From assembly GCA_003313425.1 (NCBI GenBank), contig NHZP01000012.1, positions 248,001 through 312,000 on the forward strand: 64,000 bases of DNA, in the 5' to 3' direction. Made by a program: the position numbers and the translations under genes. Below, in pieces: positions 24,138-33,278 of the stretch; position 1 is the stretch's first letter, and the number at the start of each line of letters is the position of its first letter. The DNA comes from Pseudopyrenochaeta lycopersici. Its lineage: Eukaryota > Ascomycota > Dothideomycetes > Pleosporales > Pseudopyrenochaetaceae. A model generated the notes under the pieces. It was not told the DNA's origin. It made no database searches and was given only the letters and a program-made list of their open reading frames with translations.

Positions 24138-24641
24138 ATGATGCAGTCTTTTGTTCCTTCATCTACTATTATAATCCCTACCATCACGACTGTGCTTGGC
24201 CTCACGGGGCTCGGCAGTGGCATTTACAGCTTGATCTCGCCTCAAGATGCAATTCGCTCTTTCGGGCTTCACCCACCTATTTCGGGGGCCAAAGGGGTAT
24301 CGTCCACAAAGGCAGACGCTTTCCAGTCCTCGATGATACGTGTGTACGGCATACGCAATATCGGTGTCGCCCTCACGACGCTCGGGCTAACAGCTTTCTG
24401 GAAATTGTCACCGGCATGTAAAAGTAATTTAGCCATTGGTGGCACTGCGAGAACGTGTCTTGGAATCTCTCTGATGTTTGGGACCGTGGTGGCTCTGGGC
24501 GATGCGTGGATTGTTCGACAATTTGCGAATCATCAGGAGTTGGACCTGGAGACCAGAGAAGCAGCTGTCGAAGCAAGCACAAGCCATGCTATTATTTCTA
24601 TTCCTATTCTCGCAACTGGTCTGGCTTGCGTTCTGCTGTGA
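24138..24641 (+). CDS. DUF4267-type small membrane protein
   Basis: 167 aa, one exon. Four hydrophobic segments are visible: residues ~11-31 (IIPTITTVLGLTGLGSGIYS), ~70-88 (after MIRVYGIRN), ~97-118 and ~148-166. The motif MIRVYGIRNIGVALTTL and the downstream ARTCLGISLMFGTVVALGDAW are typical of the DUF4267 family, common in fungi and bacteria but of unknown function. The start is taken at the first of two adjacent ATGs. A gene ending in GLACVLL at the membrane is normal for the family. It marks the left edge of the accessory island. Confidence 0.75.
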   Translation: MMQSFVPSSTIIIPTITTVLGLTGLGSGIYSLISPQDAIRSFGLHPPISGAKGVSSTKADAFQSSMIRVYGIRNIGVALTTLGLTAFWKLSPACKSNLAIGGTARTCLGISLMFGTVVALGDAWIVRQFANHQELDLETREAAVEASTSHAIISIPILATGLACVLL

Positions 24642-24881
24642 AAACGATTGGAGTCACAGGTCGAGTATCCTACTGAAGTGGGAAACGTGAGTTGAGATGC
24701 GCCAATGCCATAAGGTGTAATTATATTTATGTTATTTATTTTTAAGGGATCTCGTAAGTTACCTAAGAAGTTAGTACTTCACTATACAGCTAGGTCAGTT
24801 ATTACAGTTTATGGATCATGCCTTGGAACAGCAATAAGCATGCGCGAAAACCCGTCTGTGCAATTTCTAGTACAAAGCCAG

Positions 24882-26888
24882 TCACACAATTTTCATGTTG
24901 AGTGCCTTTTCCCCAACGCAACTTGCCTCAACAACTCCCAAACCAATCCGTTCGTACTCTCCGTCCACACTAGTTGGCCTTACAACTAATATGTAACATC
25001 TAACTCTCCCAAACTGTCTCTTACAGAAGCCCCGCCACTGAAACTTCCCAAGACAAACATTTCGCATTTTATGGAGATCTACAATCGTCTCAACATCGTA
25101 CTGTATCCATCCTCTCTTCACTCTTCTCGAATCCTAGATAACATGACGGTTGTTCTCTTGTTCTGTGGTGCAATTTTGAAATTTTCCTACATTAGCAATC
25201 AATACTGACTTGCGGTCCTTATCGAAGTGAAGGTCCTTGGCCCAATCCATTGTTTCGCGAACAGGAATTCTTATAAAACGAACGCCCCCAGTATACGCCA
25301 TCCATGACTATGATGGCACTCCCCCTCCAGGATAATTGATCTGTTCCAAATTACCGTCAGAAGCTTGCTATAAGAGATCGGCATGGATGTGGGGTTCGAA
25401 GATGCTATATCTGCTTTGACAACGAAGAACGTCCGCAATACGTTTATGTAGCCCTGATAGTGCAACTTCTCTATCAGTTCTATCCGTTAAATGGCGCTCT
25501 GAGTAGTCCTCGTTGAGAAGATGAATGAGCTCCACTTTTCTGCTCTCGGCTAAAAGCCGAAGACGTCGTGGAAATGTTGAGTCACGTCTAAGGTATTTTT
25601 TCCGACGTGTTCTAAGGAGCAAAGGACTTTCGTTAGCAGCATTTAGTATATAAGATATCATCAAACTCTTACCCTATTATTGTAGAAAATTCTCGCAATA
25701 AATCCCGGCACCGCACTCCCAGTACATCTGCTTAGTGCTGAAATGGATGGTTCGTCGTGACAAGACCTTCTCTTGCATCACCCACGCGCGGGTGTTAAGT
25801 TCAGCTTTCTCCACGTCTGATTCAAAGTCATCAGGCTCGGCACAAACATACAATCCCTGACCAGAGATAGATCGGACATGTAGATACTTAGGGCGCACCT
25901 CTCGGGCAAGAAAGCCGTCCTTTATATCCTTCGCTGAAGTCGCAGCGATTGTGCAATAGGCCGAAGAGAAGATAGTCTCCATGAGTTTGCTTTCCTTTCT
26001 CTAGTCTTCTCCATCATCACCCTCTTGAATTATACAAAGTGAGTCAATCCAAAGGTACAGTATATCAAGCTCACTTGTTACCCTGATGGCATCTTGAAAC
26101 GTCTTTGGAAGCTTGGATATACGAAAGCCTTCCAGTCGGTGGCTGATATTATCTGTTGTTGTGTAATACATGCTCTTCTCATTGACTGATAGTGCGCCCC
26201 ATCGATGAGAAAGGGCAATGTCCTTTGCCCTTTCCATTCCTGTGGTAGGCTTGAGACACAAGAGATCTTGACTATTTATGTCGCCAATGAACAGGAGTCT
26301 AGTTGGCAAGAACCCTCCTGTTCTATCGCGGTGGTTGCACTGGTGGGTATCTTCACATTGACGGAGCCATATGCGAAGCAGTGTAAACTGCGCAGATGTT
26401 GTTTGTGATGTTATCTCTAACGTAGGAGTACCCTCGTTTCCAGCGTCAGGCTTGGGATGCGAGAGAAGAAGCCATTTCTGAAGACGAGATTTCCAAAGGC
26501 TTTCTAGGAAGGGGTCAAGACTAAGTACAATTTGCTTATGCAATGATGACAAATACAAACCTGTATCGGAACATATCCAAAGAACACGATGTTTGTGCCC
26601 ATGAACTGTCAGCGCTGTTTGCTTTCCGTGTCGTTCTCGAATAATTTGAATATTCGATTGGTCCCCTTTAACACCATGACTGAATTTACGAAGCAGGAGA
26701 GCGCAGAGCTGACAGGACGGTTCGGCATCTCGAATTGTAGAAAGCTTACTACCGCGTCCAGCGATTATGTTGTCGCAGCAGGCACAAGAGTTAGTGGAGA
26801 CCAGATTATAAGAGGGCCTACTTGATAACAAGCTCTGGAAGAAGTCCCTTGCTACTGCGCGGTCGAAAGAATATGTCCATGAATCGGG
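24882..26888 (-). pseudogene. HET-domain (heterokaryon incompatibility) gene, inactivated
   Basis: HET proteins trigger cell death after fusion of genetically different hyphae. One minus-strand frame carries the family's hallmarks in order: CDNIIAG and CQLCALLL near the start, ALSHRWG, FQDAIRVTSELDILYLWIDS, LCIIQEGDDGED, IFSSAYCTIAATSAKDI, LNTRAWVMQEKVLSRR, YWECG, DYSERHLTDRTDREVALSGL, SWMAYTGGVRFI and CYILVVRPTSVDGEYERIG. Stops interrupt this same frame. TAG at 26003 stands where the family has the Trp of DWxxE. TAG at 25370 stands for the Trp of LLW. TAG at 25310 stands for the first Trp of PSWSW. Further stops lie at 25679 and 25676 (TAA TAG) and near 25131. An intron-like stretch at 25672-25612 would shift frame, so the middle is unresolved. 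All three Trp losses are TGG to TAG. The 5' end continues into an intron-like array (see 26943-27554). Confidence 0.85.
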
Positions 26889-26942
26889 CTACGTTAGCGT
26901 ACAATTTAGGCAGGGCTTTGAGGCAGAAGGGTGATAACAGGC

Positions 26943-27554
26943 CTACTCACTCCCTACACCACCAAGCGCAGCAGAGTTAACAACAGTTTGATAGTATCCG
27001 TCCGTCTACTTACAAGCTACAACGAGCACCCCAGCATTAGCAGTAGTCTCATACCTTAGAGTTTGCAGATATACTTACAAACTGCACCACCAAGCACGCT
27101 AGCGTTAGCAGCAGTCTTAACGTCAGGCTCCGCGGCTCTACTTACGCGCTACACAACCAAGCACGCAAGCGTTAGCAGTAGTATCACACGTCACACTTCG
27201 CAGGTCTACTTACTACCTACACCACCAAGCGCGCTAGCGTTAGCAGCAGTCTTACACCTTAGAATGCGCAGGTCTACTTACTACCTACACCACCAAGCGC
27301 GGCTAGCGTTAGCAAGCAGTCTTACACCTTAGAATGCGCAGGTCTACTTACTACCTACACCACCAAGCACGCTAGTGTTAACAGCAGTCTTAACGTCAGG
27401 TTCCGTGGCTCTACTTACGCGCTACATAACCAAGCACGCAAGCGTTAGCAGTAGTATTACACGTCACACTTCGCAGGTCTACTTACTCCCTACACCACCA
27501 AGCAGGCCAGCGTTAGCGGCATCTTCAAACTACAGTTATGCCTGGCATACTTAC
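26943..27554 (-). repeat. tandem array of ~68 bp units, each shaped like a spliceosomal intron
   Basis: Nine units of 63-70 bp begin at 26943, 27006, 27071, 27138, 27206, 27274, 27344, 27411 and 27479, and a partial one at 27547. On the minus strand each unit reads GTAAGTAG (or GTAAGTAT, GTGAGTAG), then ~30 nt, then a CTAAC or CTAAT branch-type motif, then ~15-20 nt ending in TAG or CAG. Three bases follow before the next donor. Units 27138 and 27411 are almost the same, as are 27071 and 27344, so there is a four-unit higher-order period of 273 bp. Plus-strand open frames over the array are by-products of the repeat. Calling the units introns is inference from sequence; tandem duplication itself is directly visible. 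Confidence 0.85.
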
Positions 27555-27574
27555 TGCAATCTCGCCTTTACTCA
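27490..27574 (-). other. possible first exon (27574-27555) and first intron unit of the HET gene
   Basis: On the minus strand an ATG at 27574 opens a 20-21 nt frame encoding MSKGEIA that ends exactly at GCA before a perfect GTAAGT donor at 27554. The first intron-like unit (27554-27490, 65 nt) follows. If all array units, or the whole array as one intron, are removed, the frame enters 26888 in phase 0 and runs straight into the HET frame (PDSWTYSFDRAVARDFF). The HET frame has no ATG of its own near 26831, which favours this exon. No transcript evidence. Confidence 0.45.
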
Positions 27575-27962
27575 TTGCGCTTAGTAAAGTGATAGCTACA
27601 TAAGGATAGCTTATAACGTTAATAGTTCTTGAAGAGTTTGTCTAAACATGAATGTGACTACCCAAGAGTGTCATAAAAGCAGGCTCGCTGCTGCGTAATC
27701 GCGTCAGACTTATAATTATCCCGACTATTAGTGGCTTATTTAAGAGCGGTTAATTAATGGTCTTACAAACCCACATTAGTAGCTTCATTGATGTATTCTA
27801 TTAGTTTTCTGTTCTTTCTTTTTGGCACATTTAACTCGAAGGGAAACGTGAGGCACCAAACACATGCTGGTCAACGAATAAGAATTTACTGCATAGCAAC
27901 CTTGGCGTCTGTATGGCCATAATTTTTCCTCAAACCGTAAAGGCATTTCACTTCGAGTTAAT
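27575..27962. other. AT-rich spacer between HET array and RTA1 remnant
   Basis: 388 bp, AT-rich, divergent upstream region for both damaged genes. No gene recognised; I looked here for the missing N-terminal membrane segments of the RTA1-like gene and did not find them. Confidence 0.35.
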
Positions 27963-28817
27963 ATGTGGACAGGACTTTCAGCTAAAAGCATCCCTAGGAA
28001 CTATCTTACTGGTTCCTTCAGTGGCTTGCTTTCGCGTTTTCAGTACTACCAGCTTGGCCATGGTGAGCGCAAGTTCCTCCAGTATCTCGTAACTATCACG
28101 ATCGGGCCAGCATTTTTTAGTGCAGCCTTTTATCTCTGTTTTGCACGCACGGTAATTGTGTATGGCGAGCATTTGAGTCTTTTGAAGCCTGGCACGTACA
28201 CGATTGGCTTTATGCTTGCGGACTTTGTAGCGCTAGTGCTACAAGCAAGCGGTGGTGCAATTGCTGGTGGGCGAGATACGAAGAAACTAGACATGGGGAT
28301 ATCGATTATCCAAGCTGGTTTGGCGTGGCATTTAATCAGTATCATTGCGTTTGTGGGGCTTGCAGGGAATTTTGCATGGGCAGGAAACAAACGGCAGTCC
28401 GAGTGATACGCGTTTTCAGGGACTCCAGAATTCGCGCCGGTTCCGGTATTTTCTCTCTGGTAAATGCTCCAAGAAGTAAATCGTCGTCTGATTTTGGCGC
28501 TAACGAACTGCTCAATAGGCCTTGCTGCTGCGACTTTGTGCATCTTCGTCCGCACTGTTTATCGGGTTGCAGAACTAAGCGAAGGATTCCAAAGTGATTT
28601 AGCTAAGAACGAGGTAGCTATTATGATCTTGGGGGGCGTATTGATACTCATTGCTGTTATATGTATGACAGTACTTCACCTTGGGCTGGCTTTTCTGGGT
28701 CGTTGGAGCGAGGCCAACTTCTATGTAAGGCGAAAATCGCAATCAGATGTTGGAAGCACTGCCCACGAACTTCTCGGTAGTAGTCCTAGAGAACACATAC
28801 CGCTGTATTCAAGGTAA
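27963..28817 (+). pseudogene. RTA1-family (lipid translocating exporter-like) gene, broken
   Basis: RTA1 proteins are seven-span fungal membrane proteins linked to resistance against lipid-active compounds. The open frame from 27963 carries FLQYLVTITIGPAFFSAAF, FARTVIVYGEHLSLLKPGTY and FMLADFVALVLQASGGAIAG, classic RTA1 blocks, and then NFAWAGNKRQSE followed by TGA (28407). The family normally continues with Trp at that point. The next recognisable residues (RFQGLQNSRRFRYFLS) are in a shifted frame, then a 59 nt intron (28460-28518, branch GCTAAC) leads to GLAAATLCIFVRTVYRVAEL and a final membrane span to 28817. Loss of two bases in the Trp codon region would explain both the stop and the shift. 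The usual first one or two membrane spans are missing upstream of 27963. Confidence 0.78.
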
Positions 28818-29343
28818 AACCTGACAGTGATAAGTAGCTATAAGTCTGGATGTTTGGCAATGGGATTAGAAACTTCAGCATTACAGCATGGTCTGAGACT
28901 TAAGCCATGTACTTCAGCTTGGGTCTATTCCGACTAATTTGAATAAAATAACTAGCTTGTACCACCCAACTTTTACACATTCTCTCTTCCCATGCTTCAA
29001 CAGCGTTTTCGTTCATTAGCTTCACTTCTGATTCTGCAGTTTGAGAGCGATTGTGACAGGTGCGCATGAAGTAATCATACGATAATCACTAGAATAGAGC
29101 CTGAAGCTACTACGATTCGAAAATCAAGGCGACTTGCAAAGGGTGCAAAGCGTGGATGTTGATAGGCACGAACAACATTACACATAACGGTCTTGTATGG
29201 TATCATAGAGAGGGTGTCTTGTTACATACTATCGGGTAGGTTTCGCCCCTTTTAACAGACTTCTACGCCTTTTTCAAACACTAGCGGGGCCTGCTTGTAG
29301 TAGACAAGCCGAAAAGAGGGGATATATTAAGGAGAAGATGAAA
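28818..29343. other. spacer, no gene seen
   Basis: 526 bp between the RTA1 remnant and the convergent 3' end of the aldehyde dehydrogenase gene. No coding frame, repeat unit or RNA gene was recognised. Confidence 0.4.
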
Positions 29344-31010
29344 CTACAGCTTGGAGCGACGCAACAAATACTGTCTGACACCAATAGCAGCTACATGACG
29401 TTAATACTCGCACATGACCACATCACCGTCGTATCTACTTACCAATAAGAACAGCTAAACTCTTCAAGCCCAGCAGCCCCAAGAACCAGCTTCCCCAACC
29501 CAAGGTCCGCCCCTGGCGATCAAAGTTGGGCTTAATCTCATTCATACCGGCAAACTTTTGCTGCTTTTTCAGCGTGTAGGGTGGGTATCGAATGTCGAGC
29601 ATGCTTTCGATCCAGGCTGGTGTGGTTGTGACGGAGCGACGATGTGTAAAGACGTCAAAGGAAGCTTTGCCGCGGTAGGCGCCTTGACCGGACGTGCCAA
29701 CACCGCCAAAGGGTAGAGTGGGAATAGAGGCGTGGAAGAAGCCGTCATTGAGGGAGGCGCCGCCGGAGCGGGTCTGGGTGAGGATCTGCTCCATCTCCTT
29801 CTTGCTGCCGAAGGCGTAGGTCCCAAGAGGCGTGTCGTGCACTTGATTCGCGATTTTGATGGCCTCGTCCAGGTCCGTGACTGGGAGAATGGGCAGGAGC
29901 GGGCCAAAGCTCTCGTCAGCGACGAGGCTGTCGTTGATGTCGTTGACCTGGACCACAGTGGGTTCGATGAAGAGATCGCTCTCGTCCATGGTGCCGCCGA
30001 TGACGATCTTGCCATTGCTCGAGTCGAGCATCTTCTTGAGGCGCTGGAACTGCTTCTGGTTGACGATGCGGCCGTAGTCGGGGGAGTTGCGCGCGCCGTT
30101 CGGGTAGAATTCGTTGAGTGCGTTCTTCATCTCCTTGATGAAGGCCGGCACTATTTCGCGGTCGATGAAGGTGCAGTTTTGGCTGACACAGACCTGGCCT
30201 GCATTGAGCGTCTTCGCCCACAGCAGGCGCTTCGCAGCGAGCTTGGGGTCGGCATGCTTGGTGATGATGGCGGGGTTCCTGCCGCCCAACTCCAGCGTCA
30301 GCGGCGTCAGCGTCTCGGCTGCCTTCTTCGCGATGATTTTGGCCACGCCCTCGGAGCCCGTGTAGAAGATTTTATCCCACTTCTGGTCGAGCAGGGCTGT
30401 TGTCTCTGGGATGGCGCCTTGGATAACCGTGTAGCACGAGGGATCGAGGGCCTCGCCGATGATTTTGGCGAGCACGACGGCGGCGTGCGGTGCCGACTCA
30501 GACGGCTTGACAATGGCGGTGCAGCCCGCGGCAATGGCGCCGATGAGGGGCCCTACAGACAGCTGGAAGGGGAAGTTGTAAGCCCTGCGCTTTCTGTCAG
30601 TTCGTCGCTCGCGGCTGCTATGCAAGGGATCGCGCCTACCCGATGATCAGAGCAGTGCCCAGGGGATCCTTCCGGATGCGCGGGCCCATGAACTTGTTGG
30701 TCAATGGAATGTCGGCGGGCGTCTCGTCCTTTGCAAAGCGCGGCAGGTTGTTGGCCATCCAGACGCAGTCGTTCATGCACCACGAGATCTCGACCAGGTA
30801 CGTTTCGAACGACGACTTGCCGAGGTCGCGCTTGCACGCTTCGGTGATGAGCGCTTCATTGTCCTTGAATGCCCAGTATAGCTGTCGCAGCTGCTGGATG
30901 CGGAATGCGAGCGGCCGCGTCTTGTGCGAGAGGAAGCTGGCCCGCACTCTGGCCGTGATGGACGCGATGTCGTCAAGGGGCGTGTACTCAAGAGGCCCAA
31001 TTTCAGCCAT
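29344..31010 (-). CDS. HFD1: fatty aldehyde dehydrogenase, ALDH3 class, tail-anchored (HFD1-like)
   Basis: NAD-dependent oxidation of long-chain aldehydes to fatty acids, as in yeast Hfd1 and human ALDH3A2. Exons on the minus strand: 31010-30640, 30584-29443 and 29390-29344, giving 519 aa. Visible motifs: the NAD-binding segment AYNFPFQLSVGPLIGAIAAG, FYTGSEGVAK, the catalytic Glu in LELGGRNPA, the nucleophile Cys in NAGQVCVSQN, and PFGGVGTSGQGAYRGKASFD. The last exon is short and easily missed: it is joined across a 52 nt intron with donor GTAAGT, branch TTAACG and acceptor GTAG, and completes a hydrophobic C-terminal anchor (SLAVLIAAIGVRQYLLRR). Without splicing, the frame stops two codons after the donor and the anchor is lost. 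Start ATG at 31010 is clear. Confidence 0.93.
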
Positions 31011-31570
31011 ATTGTATGTATATGTTCTGTCGCTGGACCTGCGCCAAGGGAATGGGGAGACGTGAGGATGCCAGTGAGACGGTTAAAGGGGCTCGAGAGG
31101 GGGCACCGGCACACTATAAACGCCTCACCTCAGGGCCAACTCGAGATGCTTCACGTTCGCAAAACGTGCCTCGGTCCCGTTCCGCTACCTTCTGCCCCGC
31201 TGCGCCATACTGTTTTCGACTTTACACTATACTATCCTAGATCTAACAACATACTCCTTTCGGCACTAGTGCGGTCGGCCCTCTCAGCATTCCTTTGTCC
31301 GCCGGGCCGTCTCCAACGTCCGGCGCCATCTTCGAGCTGCTTCGAAACATGAGCGTCTTAGTCGCTCAGCACTGCAATTCAACCCCCCCCCCCTAAGCAT
31401 ACGGCCGTACCTGCCAATCACATTACCGAATATCCGTTATCGTCCTATCAGCATACCTACATAACCAAAGCACAATGGATTGCTTTAAGGGTTGAGAGTA
31501 TACATCTAAAAAGCACACAAACTATTCAATACACTCGTATTTGTCTATTTACAGTTGAAAATCGAGTTCT
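31011..31570. other. spacer with poly-C run
   Basis: 560 bp upstream of the aldehyde dehydrogenase gene and downstream of the next gene. An 11-nt C run is at 31383-31393. No gene recognised. Confidence 0.4.
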
Positions 31571-32575
31571 CTACACTTTTACTCGCCGCTCCAATAGCCA
31601 TTCATAGTCGCTCATCGCCCCTTCAACGAGCCCCGCAAGCCTCTCCGCCAAAACCTCCCCAAACTCCTCAACCCATTTCTCCTTCTCCATCTTAACATTT
31701 AAAGCAGCCCCATCTTGCAGCTTGTCCGTCACCACACCCTTACTTTTCAGTAACGTGTTCTTCATCCTCGCCTCAACCTTGCCCAGTTGCTCTTGCTCCT
31801 GCTCGCTAACAGCTGCCCATGTAAATCTCACCAATCGAGAATCCAAACCCACGGCCCCTGCGTACTTACGCACTAAAACCGGGTTACTTAGGTCTGATGC
31901 ATCGAGAATGATTGGGTACTGTATGCTTGAATCGTGTGAGACACAGGGGTAGGACGGTGAAGCAACAAAAAATTTGTAGAGCAGAACGTGCCAGTGGTAC
32001 GTTGCTTCCCAGCGCATGGCATACTCCGCCGTCTGCTTTAGCAATTCTTCGAGACCTTCATTGTCGAGGGCAGTACGAATTAGACTCGGGAAGGTGAGTA
32101 CGGGGTGCCGAATCAGGAATGTTGGGCGGATTTTGTCGAGTAGAAATGCGTCGGGTATGCATGTTGGGTTCAGCGGCAAACTACCCTTATTATCAACTTC
32201 ACCATGCAGATATCGCACTTCTTCCTGTGTTTTAACCGTCCAGTTCACATGCTCCTTGATGAATGTGCCCTTGCCCTCACGTTCTGCATCTGCAATCCAT
32301 TCTTTCCATGCATCAAAGCTACTCTGCAGCGCATTTCGCATCCCTTGTTGCTCTTCACCTGTCCAATCATCTCCCGAACGACTAAACGTATCGTGCTGGT
32401 ACCGGTAGCTTAACGCAGGCAAGAAAAAGTACCCATCACGACAATGTCGAACTATGGCTGGCTGTGCTGGGAGATTCAGCAGTTGTGTGACGAGATTGGA
32501 TGCTGTACGCGGAATTGTGAACAGAATATTGTGTGTTGGTGAACGCGACAAAGAGCGAGTTGCCATCATAAACAA
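31571..32575 (-). CDS. sulfotransferase-like P-loop protein (fungal)
   Basis: 334 aa, one exon. The N-terminus carries a P-loop-like segment HNILFTIPRTASNLVTQLLN at residue ~15, in the place of the PAPS 5'-phosphosulfate loop of sulfotransferase-fold proteins. A second block, RPTFLIRHPVLTFPSLIRTA near residue 150, matches the 3'-phosphate-binding strand (usually with RxP and later Ser). This layout is typical of a broad group of fungal proteins annotated as sulfotransferase family; substrates are unknown and no catalytic His is certain. An alternative start is the ATG of MATRSL three codons downstream, which has a better context. The neighbours give no functional hint. Confidence 0.68.
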   Translation of the reverse strand: MFMMATRSLSRSPTHNILFTIPRTASNLVTQLLNLPAQPAIVRHCRDGYFFLPALSYRYQHDTFSRSGDDWTGEEQQGMRNALQSSFDAWKEWIADAEREGKGTFIKEHVNWTVKTQEEVRYLHGEVDNKGSLPLNPTCIPDAFLLDKIRPTFLIRHPVLTFPSLIRTALDNEGLEELLKQTAEYAMRWEATYHWHVLLYKFFVASPSYPCVSHDSSIQYPIILDASDLSNPVLVRKYAGAVGLDSRLVRFTWAAVSEQEQEQLGKVEARMKNTLLKSKGVVTDKLQDGAALNVKMEKEKWVEEFGEVLAERLAGLVEGAMSDYEWLLERRVKV

Positions 32576-33278
32576 ACAGTCCCTAATAGAGAGGCGTGAA
32601 CAGTCAGTATTGATGCGTTCGTAGATTTGACCACTAATAGTTCTCTGAGAGATATAGAGTCAGATAGAACCTGACGGAGGAACATTCGTCATATACAAGG
32701 CTGATGAGTCGGGCCCCCCGCAGATGATTACCTGTATGCATATCAGCGCACGTGAATGACAGGGTGCAGAAAATATGTACTGGTATGGCGGGACCGAAAC
32801 TGAAATGACGAAAGTGGATGCTTGGAGTAATGTGATGTGGCTGCGCTGCAATTTGGGACATTTCAAGTCATAAAGGAGAATGAAGACACGTGCTTGCGCC
32901 AGTGCAATGGATTTCGAAGCCTATAGCATTCCCAGGCAATAAGCCACCAGAACCATGTAGCGGAGTTGAAGGAAAATCGAAGAATAAAAATACAAACAAA
33001 GTTTTCTCAAAAGAAAGGACAAAGCGTATATGTGATGAAGACGATGGATAAAAGATGAAGTAAAGGGGTATCCCGTATCGCGTCATGAGATCATATCTAT
33101 CATGTTACAATGCCAAAAACCATGTTATGCTGGTGCGCCATGCTACACTTGCAGCATATAAATAGTAAGAGAAGTAAACAGAACTCTTATCCGAAACAAA
33201 AGACTTAAATGAAAGCCCGAAACGACGTATTCAATACCGCAATAAAAACAAGAAGAATGCGGGTGGTAACGCTACGCA
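32576..33278. other. spacer, no gene seen
   Basis: 703 bp between the 5' end of the sulfotransferase-like gene and the 3' end of the C2H2 factor gene. AT-rich towards 33000-33250 with A/T runs suiting a 3' UTR of the latter. No gene supported. Confidence 0.4.

Noticed and set aside
25612..25672. Intron in the HET gene with perfect donor, branch and acceptor
   Set aside because: Its 61 nt would throw the following conserved block (DYSERHLT...) out of frame; real only if a compensating indel exists, so it was not used in the gene model.
27063..27584. Plus-strand open frames encoding repeated TPPSALALAAVL-like peptides
   Set aside because: They are translations of the 68-bp array; there is no start context, signal or conserved motif, and the opposite strand explains the repeat better.
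29732..30646. 304-codon plus-strand frame over the aldehyde dehydrogenase gene
   Set aside because: Antisense shadow; composition is the complement of ALDH codons and has no own motif.
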